Positions 26,101-38,100 of a DNA stretch of 64,000 nucleotides are shown here, one piece after another. The position numbers and the translations under genes were made by a program. The stretch comes from Limnomonas spitsbergensis (lineage: Eukaryota; Chlorophyta; Chlorophyceae; Chlamydomonadales): the NCBI GenBank assembly GCA_037349105.1, contig JAYJMM010000117.1:4030001-4094000 (forward strand), in the 5' to 3' direction. A model generated the notes under the pieces. It searched no databases. It was given only the letters and a program-made list of their open reading frames with translations, and was not told the DNA's origin. Position 1 is the stretch's first letter. Every line of letters starts with the position of its first letter.

Positions 26101-29100
26101 ACTGCCTGCGCCCCGCTGCATTACATCACCGCCTGCTACATCACCGCCCGCGCCCCGCTGTATTACCGCCTGCGCCCCGCTGCATCATTGCCTGCGCCCC
26201 GCTGCATTACCGCCTGTGCCCCGCTGCATCACTGCCTGCGCCCCGCTGCATTACCGCCTGTGCCCCGCTGCATCACTGCCTGCACCCCGCTGCATCACTG
26301 CCTGCGCCCCGCTGCATTACCGCCTGTGCCCTGCTGCATTACCGCCTGTGCCCCGCTGCATTACCGCCTGCGCACCGCTGTATTACCGCCTGCGCCCCGC
26401 TGCATCACTGCCTGCGCCCCGCTGCATTACCGCCTGCGCCCCGCTGCATTACCGCCTGCGCCCCGCTGCATTACCGCCTGTGCCCCGCTGCATTACCGCC
26501 TGTGCCCCGCTGCATTACCGTCTGCGCCCCGCTGCATCACCGCCTGCGCCCCGCTGCATCACCGCCTGCGCCCCGCTGCATTACTGCCTGCGCCCCGCTG
26601 CATCACCGCCTGTGCCCCGCTGCATCACCGCCTGCGCCCCGCTACATGACCGCCTGCGCACCGCTGCATGACCGCCTGCGCCCCGCTGCATTACCGCTTG
26701 TGCCCCGCTGCATTACCGCCTGCGCCCCGCTGCATCACTGCCTGTGCCCCGCTGCATTTGCCTGTGCGCTGCTGTATGCCCCGAGCCCTGTGCAGCCCCT
26801 TGGGGGTATGCGTGTCATGTTCCTGGCTCACCTGCTTGTGCCACCGCTACTTGCCCTGTCTCTGATGCAGGCCAATCGGGATATAGGAGTCACATTCCTG
26901 GCCCACCTGCTGCTCCACCCTGAATCGAACAAGGCTGTGGGGAACTTTGGAATAGCTGACAAGCTACAGAAATTCAAGGTAGGCGACATAGAATATGTGG
27001 GTGGAATGCAAGGTGGGGCAAAGGGGCAAAATTGATGGTGGAGGGGGTGCAAGTGGGTGGTGTGCAGGGTTCTGAGGGCTGAAGACACAGGATGAGAGGG
27101 GGAGATAAAGTGTGGAGGATGGAAATGTAATGCTGGGGGTAGGGAGAAAACAGGGGAGCAGAGGGCAGGGGATGTGAACCGGGGGGGAAGTGGTCCAGGG
27201 TTGAGAGGGGGGGAAGGGGTAGGGAGAAAACAGGGGAGCAGAGGGCAGGGGATGTGAACCGGGGGGGAAGTGGTCCAGGATTGAGAGGGGGGGAAGGGGT
27301 AGGGAGAAAACAGGGGAGCAGAGGGCAGGGGATGTGAACCGGGGGGGAAGTGGTCCAGGATTGAGAGGGGGGGAAGGGGTAGGGAGAAAACAGGGGAGCA
27401 GAGGGCAGGGGATGTGAACCGGGGGGGAAGTGGTCCAGGATTGAGAGGGGGGGAAGGGGTAGGGAGAAAACAGGGGAGCAGAGGGCAGGGGATGTGAACC
27501 GGGGGGGAAGTGGTCCAGGATTGAGAGGGGGGGAAGGGGTAGGGAGAAAACAGGGGAGCAGAGGGCAGGGGATGTGAACCGGGGGGGAAGTGGTCCAGGA
27601 TTGAGAGGGGGGGGGGCAGGGGACAAACAGGGGAGCAGAGGGCAGGGGATGTGAACCGGGGGGGAAGTGGTCCAGGGTTGAGAGGGGGGGAAGGGGCAGG
27701 GGACAAACAGGGGAGCAGAGGGCAGGGGATGTGAACCGGGGGGGAGTGGTCCAGGATTGAGAGGGGGGGGGGCAGGGGACAAACAGGGGAGCAGAGGGCA
27801 GGGGATGTGAACCGGGGGGGAAGTGGTCCAGGGTTGAGAGGGGGGGAAGGGGTAGGGAGAAAACAGGGGAGCAGAGGGCAGGGGATGTGAACCGGGGGAG
27901 AAGTGGTCCAGGATTGAGAGGGGGGGAAGGGGTAGGGAGAAAACAGGGGAGCAGAGGGCAGGGGATGTGAACCGGGGGGGAAGTGGTCCAGGATTGAGAG
28001 GGGGGGAAGGGGTAGGGAGAAAACAGGGGAGCAGAGGGCAGGGGATGTGAACCGGGGGGGAGTGGTCCAGGATTGAGAGGGGGGGAGGCAGGGGACAAAC
28101 AGGGGAGCAGAGGGCAGGGGATGTGAACCGGGGGGGAAGTGGTCCAGGGTTGAGAGGGGGGGAAGGGGCAGGGGACAAACAGGGGAGCAGAGGGCAGGGG
28201 ATGTGAACCGGGGGGGAAGTGGTCCAGGGTTGAGAGGGGGGGAAGGGGTAGGGAGAAAACAGGGGAGCAGAGGGCAGGGGATGTGAACCGGGGGGGAGTG
28301 GTCCAGGATTGAGAGGGGGGGGGGCAGGGGACAAACAGGGGAGCAGAGGGCAGGGGATGTGAACCGGGGGGGAAGTGGTCCAGGGTTGAGAGGGGGGGAA
28401 GGGGCAGGGGACAAACAGGGGAGCAGAGGGCAGGGGATGTGAACCGGGGGGGTAGTGGTCCAGGATTGAGAGGGGGGGGGGGCAGGGGACAAACAGGGGA
28501 GCAGAGGGCAGGGGATGTGAACCGGGGGGGAAGTGGTCCAGGGTTGAGAGGGGGGGAAGGGGTAGGGAGAAAACAGGGGAGCAGAGGGCAGGGGATGTGA
28601 ACCGGGGGGGAAGTGGTCCAGGATTGAGAGGGGGGGAAGGGGTAGGGAGAAAACAGGGGAGCAGAGGGCAGGGGATGTGAACCGGGGGGAAGTGGTCCAG
28701 GATTGAGAGGGGGGGGGGCAGGGGACAAACAGGGGAGCAGAGGGCAGGGGATGTGAACCGGGGGGGAAGTGGTCCAGGGTTGAGAGGGGGGGAAGGGGTA
28801 GGGAGAAAACAGGGGAGCAGAGGGCAGGGGATGTGAACCGGGGGAGAAGTGGTCCAGGATTGAGAGGGGGGGAAGGGGTAGGGAGAAAACAGGGGAGCAG
28901 AGGGCAGGGGATGTGAACCGGGGGGGAAGTGGTCCAGGATTGAGAGGGGGGGAAGGGGTAGGGAGAAAACAGGGGAGCAGAGGGCAGGGGATGTGAACCG
29001 GGGGGGAGTGGTCCAGGATTGAGAGGGGGGGAGGCAGGGGACAAACAGGGGAGCAGAGGGCAGGGGATGTGAACCGGGGGGGAAGTGGTCCAGGGTTGAG

Positions 29101-32100
29101 AGGGGGGGAAGGGGCAGGGGACAAACAGGGGAGCAGAGGGCAGGGGATGTGAACCGGGGGGGAAGTGGTCCAGGGTTGAGAGGGGGGGAAGGGGTAGGGA
29201 GAAAACAGGGGAGCAGAGGGCAGGGGATGTGAACCGGGGGGGAGTGGTCCAGGATTGAGAGGGGGGGGGGCAGGGGACAAACAGGGGAGCAGAGGGCAGG
29301 GGATGTGAACCGGGGGGGAAGTGGTCCAGGGTTGAGAGGGGGGGAAGGGGCAGGGGACAAACAGGGGAGCAGAGGGCAGGGGATGTGAACCGGGGGGGTA
29401 GTGGTCCAGGATTGAGAGGGGGGGGGGGCAGGGGACAAACAGGGGAGCAGAGGGCAGGGGATGTGAACCGGGGGGGAAGTGGTCCAGGGTTGAGAGGGGG
29501 GGAAGGGGTAGGGAGAAAACAGGGGAGCAGAGGGCAGGGGATGTGAACCGGGGGGGAAGTGGTCCAGGATTGAGAGGGGGGGAAGGGGTAGGGAGAAAAC
29601 AGGGGAGCAGAGGGCAGGGGATGTGAACCGGGGGGGAGTGGTCCAGGATTGAGAGGGGGGGAGGCAGGGGACAAACAGGGGAGCAGAGGGCAGGGGATGT
29701 GAACCGGGGGGGAAGTGGTCCAGGGTTGAGAGGGGGGGAAGGGGCAGGGGACAAACAGGGGAGAAGAGGGCAGGGGATGTGAACCGGGGGGAAGTGGTCC
29801 AGGGTTGAGAGGGGGGGAAGGGGTAGGGAGAAAACAGGGGAGCAGAGGGCAGGGGATGTGAACCGGGGGGGAAGTGGTCCAGGATTGAGAGGGGGGGAAG
29901 GGGTAGGGAGAAAACAGGGGAGCAGAGGGCAGGGGATGTGAACCGGGGGGGAAGTGGTCCAGGATTGAGAGGGGGGGAAGGGGTAGGGAGAAAACAGGGG
30001 AGCAGAGGGCAGGGGATGTGAACCGGGGGGGAAGTGGTCCAGGATTGAGAGGGGGGGAAGGGGTAGGGAGAAAACAGGGGAGCAGAGGGCAGGGGATGTG
30101 AACCGGGGGGGAAGTGGTCCAGGGTTGAGAGGGGGGGAAGGGGTAGGGAGAAAACAGGGGAGCAGAGGGCAGGGGATGTGAACCGGGGGGGAAGTGGTCC
30201 AGGATTGAGAGGGGGGGGGGCAGGGGACAAACAGGGGAGCAGAGGGCAGGGGATGTGAACCGGGGGGGAAGTGGTCCAGGGTTGAGAGGGGGGGAAGGGG
30301 CAGGGGACAAACAGGGGAGCAGAGGGCAGGGGATGTGAACCGGGGGGGAAGTGGTCCAGGGTTGAGAGGGGGGGAAGGGGTAGGGAGAAAACAGGGGAGC
30401 AGAGGGCAGGGGATGTGAACCGGGGGGGAAGTGGTCCAGGATTGAGAGGGGGGGAAGGGGTAGGGAGAAAACAGGGGAGCAGAGGGCAGGGGATGTGAAC
30501 CGGGGGGGAAGTGGTCCAGGATTGAGAGGGGGGGAAGGGGTAGGGAGAAAACAGGGGAGCAGAGGGCAGGGGATGTGAACCGGGGGGGAGTGGTCCAGGA
30601 TTGAGAGGGGGGGAGGCAGGGGACAAACAGGGGAGCAGAGGGCAGGGGATGTGAACCGGGGGGGAAGTGGTCCAGGGTTGAGAGGGGGGGAAGGGGCAGG
30701 GGACAAACAGGGGAGAAGAGGGCAGGGGATGTGAACCGGGGGGGAAGTGGTCCAGGGTTGAGAGGGGGGGAAGGGGTAGGGAGAAAACAGGGGAGCAGAG
30801 GGCAGGGGATGTGAACCGGGGGGGAAGTGGTCCAGGATTGAGAGGGGGGGAAGGGGTAGGGAGAAAACAGGGGAGCAGAGGGCAGGGGATGTGAACCGGG
30901 GGGGAAGTGGTCCAGGATTGAGAGGGGGGGAAGGGGTAGGGAGAAAACAGGGGAGCAGAGGGCAGGGGATGTGAACCGGGGGGGAAGTGGTCCAGGGTTG
31001 AGAGGGGGGGAAGGGGTAGGGAGAAAACAGGGGAGCAGAGGGCAGGGGATGTGAACCGGGGGGGAAGTGGTCCAGGATTGAGAGGGGGGGGGCAGGGGAC
31101 AAACAGGGGAGCAGAGGGCAGGGGATGTGAACCGGGGGGGAAGTGGTCCAGGGTTGAGAGGGGGGGAAGGGGCAGGGGACAAACAGGGGAGCAGAGGGCA
31201 GGGGATGTGAACCGGGGGGGAAGTGGTCCAGGGTTGAGAGGGGGGGAAGGGGTAGGGAGAAAACAGGGGAGCAGAGGGCAGGGGATGTGAACCGGGGGGG
31301 AAGTGGTCCAGGATTGAGAGGGGGGGAAGGGGTAGGGAGAAAACAGGGGAGCAGAGGGCAGGGGATGTGAACCGGGGGGGAAGTGGTCCAGGATTGAGAG
31401 GGGGGGAAGGGGTAGGGAGAAAACAGGGGAGCAGAGGGCAGGGGATGTGAACCGGGGGGGAAGTGGTCCAGGGTTGAGAGGGGGGGAAGGGGTAGGGAGA
31501 AAACAGGGGAGCAGAGGGCAGGGGATGTGAACCGGGGGGGAAGTGGTCCAGGATTGAGAGGGGGGGGGGCAGGGGACAAACAGGGGAGCAGAGGGCAGGG
31601 GATGTGAACCGGGGGGGAAGTGGTCCAGGGTTGAGAGGGGGGGAAGGGGCAGGGGACAAACAGGGGAGCAGAGGGCAGGGGATGTGAACCGGGGGGGAAG
31701 TGGTCCAGGATTGAGAGGGGGGGAAGGGGTAGGGAGAAAACAGGGGAGCAGAGGGCAGGGGATGTGAACCGGGGGGGAAGTGGTCCAGGATTGAGAGGGG
31801 GGGAAGGGGTAGGGAGAAAACAGGGGAGCAGAGGGCAGGGGATGTGAACCGGGGGGGAAGTGGTCCAGGATTGAGAGGGGGGGAAGGGGTAGGGAGAAAA
31901 CAGGGGAGCAGAGGGCAGGGGATGTGAACCGGGGGGGAAGTGGTCCAGGATTGAGAGGGGGGGGGGCAGGGGACAAACAGGGGAGCAGAGGGCAGGGGAT
32001 GTGAACCGGGGGGGAAGTGGTCCAGGGTTGAGAGGGGGGGAAGGGGCAGGGGACAAACAGAGGAGCAGAGGGCAGGGGATGTGAACCGGGGGGGTAGTGG

Positions 32101-35100
32101 TCCAGGATTGAGAGGGGGGGGGGCAGGGGACAAACAGGGGAGCAGAGGGCAGGGGATGTGAACCGGGGGGGAAGTGGTCCAGGGTTGAGAGGGGGGGAAG
32201 GGGTAGGGAGAAAACAGGGGAGCAGAGGGCAGGGGATGTGAACCGGGGGGGAAGTGGTCCAGGATTGAGAGGGGGGGAAGGGGTAGGGAGAAAACAGGGG
32301 AGCAGAGGGCAGGGGATGTGAACCGGGGGGGAAGTGGTCCAGGATTGAGAGGGGGGGAAGGGGTAGGGAGAAAACAGGGGAGCAGAGGGCAGGGGATGTG
32401 AACCGGGGGGGAGTGGTCCAGGATTGAGAGGGGGGGAGGCAGGGGACAAACAGGGGAGCAGAGGGCAGGGGATGTGAACCGGGGGGGAAGTGGTCCAGGG
32501 TTGAGAGGGGGGGAAGGGGCAGGGGACAAACAGGGGAGCAGAGGGCAGGGGATGTGAACCGGGGGGGAAGTGGTCCAGGGTTGAGAGGGGGGGAAGGGGT
32601 AGGGAGAAAACAGGGGAGCAGAGGGCAGGGGATGTGAACCGGGGGGGAAGTGGTCCAGGATTGAGAGGGGGGGAAGGGGTAGGGAGAAAACAGGGGAGCA
32701 GAGGGCAGGGGATGTGAACCGGGGGGGAAGTGGTCCAGGATTGAGAGGGGGGGAAGGGGTAGGGAGAAAACAGGGGAGCAGAGGGCAGGGGATGTGAACC
32801 GGGGGGGAAGTGGTCCAGGATTGAGAGGGGGGGAAGGGGTAGGGAGAAAACAGGGGAGCAGAGGGCAGGGGATGTGAACCGGGGGGGAAGTGGTCCAGGA
32901 TTGAGAGGGGGGGAAGGGGTAGGGAGAAAACAGGGGAGCAGAGGGCAGGGGATGTGAACCGGGGGGGAAGTGGTCCAGGATTGAGAGGGGGGGAAGGGGT
33001 AGGGAGAAAACAGGGGAGCAGAGGGCAGGGGATGTGAACCGGGGGGGAAGTGGTCCAGGATTGAGAGGGGGGGGGCAGGGGACAAACAGGGGAGCAGAGG
33101 GCAGGGGATGTGAACCGGGGGGGAAGTGGTCCAGGGTTGAGAGGGGGGGAAGGGGCAGGGGACAAACAGGGGAGCAGAGGGCAGGGGATGTGAACCGGGG
33201 GGGAAGTGGTCCAGGATTGAGAGGGGGGGAAGGGGTAGGGAGAAAACAGGGGAGCAGAGGGCAGGGGATGTGAACCGGGGGGGAAGTGGTCCAGGATTGA
33301 GAGGGGGGGGGGGCAGGGGACAAACAGGGGAGCAGAGGGCAGGGGATGTGAACCGGGGGGCAAGTGGTCCAGGGTTGAGAGGGGGGGAAGGGGCAGGGGA
33401 CAAACAGGGGAGCAGAGGGCAGGGGATGTGAACCGGGGGGGTAGTGGTCCAGGATTGAGAGGGGGGGGGGCAGGGGACAAACAGGGGAGCAGAGGGCAGG
33501 GGATGTGAACCGGGGGGGAAGTGGTCCAGGGTTGAGAGGGGGGGAAGGGGTAGGGAGAAAACAGGGGAGCAGAGGGCAGGGGATGTGAACCGGGGGGGAA
33601 GTGGTCCAGGATTGAGAGGGGGGGGGGCAGGGGACAAACAGGGGAGCAGAGGGCAGGGGATGTGAACCGGGGGGGAAGTGGTCCAGGGTTGAGAGGGGGG
33701 GAAGGGGCAGGGGACAAACAGAGGAGCAGAGGGCAGGGGATGTGAACCGGGGGGGTAGTGGTCCAGGATTGAGAGGGGGGGGGGCAGGGGACAAACAGGG
33801 GAGCAGAGGGCAGGGGATGTGAACCGGGGGGGAAGTGGTCCAGGGTTGAGAGGGGGGGAAGGGGTAGGGAGAAAACAGGGGAGCAGAGGGCAGGGGATGT
33901 GAACCGGGGGGGAAGTGGTCCAGGATTGAGAGGGGGGGAAGGGGTAGGGAGAAAACAGGGGAGCAGAGGGCAGGGGATGTGAACCGGGGGGGAAGTGGTC
34001 CAGGATTGAGAGGGGGGGAAGGGGTAGGGAGAAAACAGGGGAGCAGAGGGCAGGGGATGTGAACCGGGGGGGAGTGGTCCAGGATTGAGAGGGGGGGAGG
34101 CAGGGGACAAACAGGGGAGCAGAGGGCAGGGGATGTGAACCGGGGGGGAAGTGGTCCAGGGTTGAGAGGGGGGGAAGGGGCAGGGGACAAACAGGGGAGC
34201 AGAGGGCAGGGGATGTGAACCGGGGGGGAAGTGGTCCAGGGTTGAGAGGGGGGGAAGGGGTAGGGAGAAAACAGGGGAGCAGAGGGCAGGGGATGTGAAC
34301 CGGGGGGGAAGTGGTCCAGGATTGAGAGGGGGGGAAGGGGTAGGGAGAAAACAGGGGAGCAGAGGGCAGGGGATGTGAACCGGGGGGGAAGTGGTCCAGG
34401 ATTGAGAGGGGGGGAAGGGGTAGGGAGAAAACAGGGGAGCAGAGGGCAGGGGATGTGAACCGGGGGGGAAGTGGTCCAGGATTGAGAGGGGGGGAAGGGG
34501 TAGGGAGAAAACAGGGGAGCAGAGGGCAGGGGATGTGAACCGGGGGGGAAGTGGTCCAGGATTGAGAGGGGGGGAAGGGGCAGGGGACAAACAGGGGAGC
34601 AGAGGGCAGGGGATGTGAACCGGGGGGGAAGTGGTCCAGGATTGAGAGGGGGGGAAGGGGTAGGGAGAAAACAGGGGAGCAGAGGGCAGGGGATGTGAAC
34701 CGGGGGGGAAGTGGTCCAGGATTGAGAGGGGGGGAAGGGGTAGGGAGAAAACAGGGGAGCAGAGGGCAGGGGATGTGAACCGGGGGGGAGTGGTCCAGGA
34801 TTGAGAGGGGGGGAGGCAGGGGACAAACAGGGGAGCAGAGGGCAGGGGATGTGAACCGGGGGGGAAGTGGTCCAGGGTTGAGAGGGGGGGAAGGGGCAGG
34901 GGACAAACAGGGGAGCAGAGGGCAGGGGATGTGAACCGGGGGGGAAGTGGTCCAGGGTTGAGAGGGGGGGAAGGGGTAGGGAGAAAACAGGGGAGCAGAG
35001 GGCAGGGGATGTGAACCGGGGGGGAAGTGGTCCAGGATTGAGAGGGGGGGAAGGGGTAGGGAGAAAACAGGGGAGCAGAGGGCAGGGGATGTGAACCGGG

Positions 35101-38100
35101 GGGGAAGTGGTCCAGGATTGAGAGGGGGGGAAGGGGTAGGGAGAAAACAGGGGAGCAGAGGGCAGGGGATGTGAACCGGGGGGGAAGTGGTCCAGGATTG
35201 AGAGGGGGGGAAGGGGTAGGGAGAAAACAGGGGAGCAGAGGGCAGGGGATGTGAACCGGGGGGGAAGTGGTCCAGGATTGAGAGGGGGGGAAGGGGTAGG
35301 GAGAAAACAGGGGAGCAGAGGGCAGGGGATGTGAACCGGGGGGGAAGTGGTCCAGGATTGAGAGGGGGGGGGCAGGGGACAAACAGGGGAGCAGAGGGCA
35401 GGGGATGTGAACCGGGGGGGAAGTGGTCCAGGGTTGAGAGGGGGGGAAGGGGCAGGGGACAAACAGGGGAGCAGAGGGCAGGGGATGTGAACCGGGGGGG
35501 AAGTGGTCCAGGATTGAGAGGGGGGGAAGGGGTAGGGAGAAAACAGGGGAGCAGAGGGCAGGGGATGTGAACCGGGGGGGAAGTGGTCCAGGATTGAGAG
35601 GGGGGGGGGCAGGGGACAAACAGGGGAGCAGAGGGCAGGGGATGTGAACCGGGGGGGAAGTGGTCCAGGGTTGAGAGGGGGGGAAGGGGCAGGGGACAAA
35701 CAGGGGAGCAGAGGGCAGGGGATGTGAACCGGGGGGGTAGTGGTCCAGGGTTGTGAGGGGTGGGGCAGGGGACAAACAGGGGACTGTGTGCTGGTCTGGT
35801 TTTGTCTCATATTGAGCATTCACGGTGCTGTCGGTATGAGCTTCCTTGTTGATCAGCTTTGCTGACAACCTGAGGTGGATCTTGCGTACTTATTAGTACT
35901 GGCGCCGGCACTACAGGTTGTACCGTGATATTTGTGAAATGTTTCCACTGGAACAGCTGTGAGGTTTTTGTATGGTCACGCTTCCTGATTGGTATCGACT
36001 GTACCTGCACACTTCCATACTACAATGTATGATATCATATGATGTGCAATCGTGGTTTCGGGCTTTGGTGTTTTAGCACATGCCTTGTTTGCCTGTGCCT
36101 GTATGTGCAGGTGCTTGATGTGCGCGGCCTGCACCTGCCCTCGTGGTTCTCCACCATTGGCGCACCAGGGCGACTCGCCTGCCTGCTGGCCGACCCCCCG
36201 CAGCAGCTGCTGCTGCGCTCCGCCTCCGCGTCGGTGTCGGCATCCCGGCGACCTAGCGCCGGAGTGTACACCCGCCGGGGCTCTGACAACCTTGCAGCCT
36301 CTGCCGCCCCGGGGGCAGTGGGAGGCCGAGGGTCGAGCTCTGGTGCCAATCTGGACCGCTCGCCTCCCCAGAAGCAGCTGAGCAAGGGGGAGAGTTTATT
36401 GGATCTACATGATGGCGGTGCAGGGGGCGGCGGCGGCGGAGGAACATTGCGCCGCTCTGGTAGCAGCGGCATTGCGTTGCATCATCGCGGCGGCGCTTTG
36501 CTGCAGTCCGGCAGCGGCGGCTCTGCCTCTCTGATGGGCAAGCTGTTGGAGCTGCAGACGCTGCAGCGGTTGAGTGAGGCAGAGCTGGCTCTGTCCGGCA
36601 CCCTGCACGACGTGGAGGAGGGGCTGGAGGACGAGGAGCGGGACTCCTCGGAGAGCCGTGCGGTGAGATCCAAGGACGAGCCGCGGGACCTGGAGGATGT
36701 CGGGGATGAGGACGGAGGGGGGTACCTAGAATCAATGCTCCCGGGGAGGCACCAAAACAGGCTGCTCATGAAGGTCATGGGGGCTGCGAAGCCTGAGGTC
36801 CACGTGGCCGCCGCCGTCTGCGCCACGGGGGGCACCGCCTTGCAGCAGGCCTCTTTGGAGCTGCAGCAGCAGCAGCGGCGTGGGAGCGCGCCTGCGGCTC
36901 CCAAAAAGTCAGAGAGCGGGGCGCGCGTCTCTTCAGTGTCCCCGCATCGCTTCCAGCAGCAGCAGCCGACGCTGCATACCCTCCAGAGCTGGGACTTTGT
37001 CGGGCGCTTGTACCCGGACCTGTCGCTGCCGCAGCGGTGGGCGCTCGCGCTCTCACTACCGGGCGCTGTGTTGGACACGAGCGACAAGGCCTGGAAGCGC
37101 CTGCCGAAGGGGCAGCAGGTGGGGCCTGGGAGAGGAGAGTGGTGTTGTGTGGGGGGGATGAGGAAGGGGGGACCTAGAGTCTGATGGCCGGGACTGTCGG
37201 GATGCTAATGGATTAGGGAAGACACAGAGGGAAGGGTGAGCAGAATAGGGCCTAATCCTCACCTGGACCCTTAACCCTCTTCCCGCTTCAACTAGACCCT
37301 TAACCCTCATCCCGCTTCAACTAGACCCTTAACTCTCATCCTGCCTCAACTGGACAGTAAACCCTCAATCTTCCTCAACTGGGCCCTAAACCCTCATCCC
37401 CCGCCCCAACTGGAGACTAAACCCTCACCCCTAATCAGGGAGTGTGTTATCCAGGGGGATTTGATGTATAGATATATTTCCCTCCTCCGAGCCTAGCCCT
37501 GCTCATCAATATCACACACCCTCTACCCTGTGCCTCATTCCTTAAGCCAGAAGCCTCCAATTTTGGTCTTGTGCCTTGTGCAACCCTGTCCACTTCCTCC
37601 TTGGCCTTGAACTTGTGAATCTTGTGTGACTTTGCTGAACCCTGTCCGTGGTACTGAACTCTGTGCGGCCTGAATGACCCCCTCCGTGGTCCTGAACCTT
37701 GTGTGGCCCTGTTGACTTGTCCCTTGGTCCATGCCCCTACCTGTAGGTCGCCCTGCTTTACTATTTTTTCAGCTGCCATGGCCATGTGCTCGTGACCAAC
37801 GTCTCGCGACAGGCCCGAGAAGTGATTGAGGCTGAGCTTGAGGCAGAAGAGAGGCAGGACCTGGAGCACATGGTAGGACACCCACACCCACACACTGCAG
37901 CAGCACTGGCATGGCATGTAATACCGGGTACCAACGACACATTTTGACGGCCTATGCTTACTTCCGACGGTTTGTCAGATTGCGTTGCTCTGTTCCCTCA
38001 CCTGCCACAGCCGTGCTGATTCCCTCACCTGCCACAGCCGTGCTGATTCCCTGGCCACGCGGTCTCTGCCCGTTTCCAGTCCCAGCAAAGTCTGTTTGCA

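Noticed and set aside
23852..27035. Plus-strand frames of 383-936 codons with CITACAPLHYRL-type repeats
   Set aside because: Artefact of the stop-free 22-bp minisatellite in intron 12. All three frames are equally open.
26828..35868. Three overlapping minus-strand frames of 2,692-2,964 codons (Pro/Ser/Leu repeats)
   Set aside because: They exist in all three phases because the 80-bp unit has no stop on that strand and its length is not a multiple of three. They lie in an intron of the plus-strand LRR gene, and no independent evidence of coding is seen.
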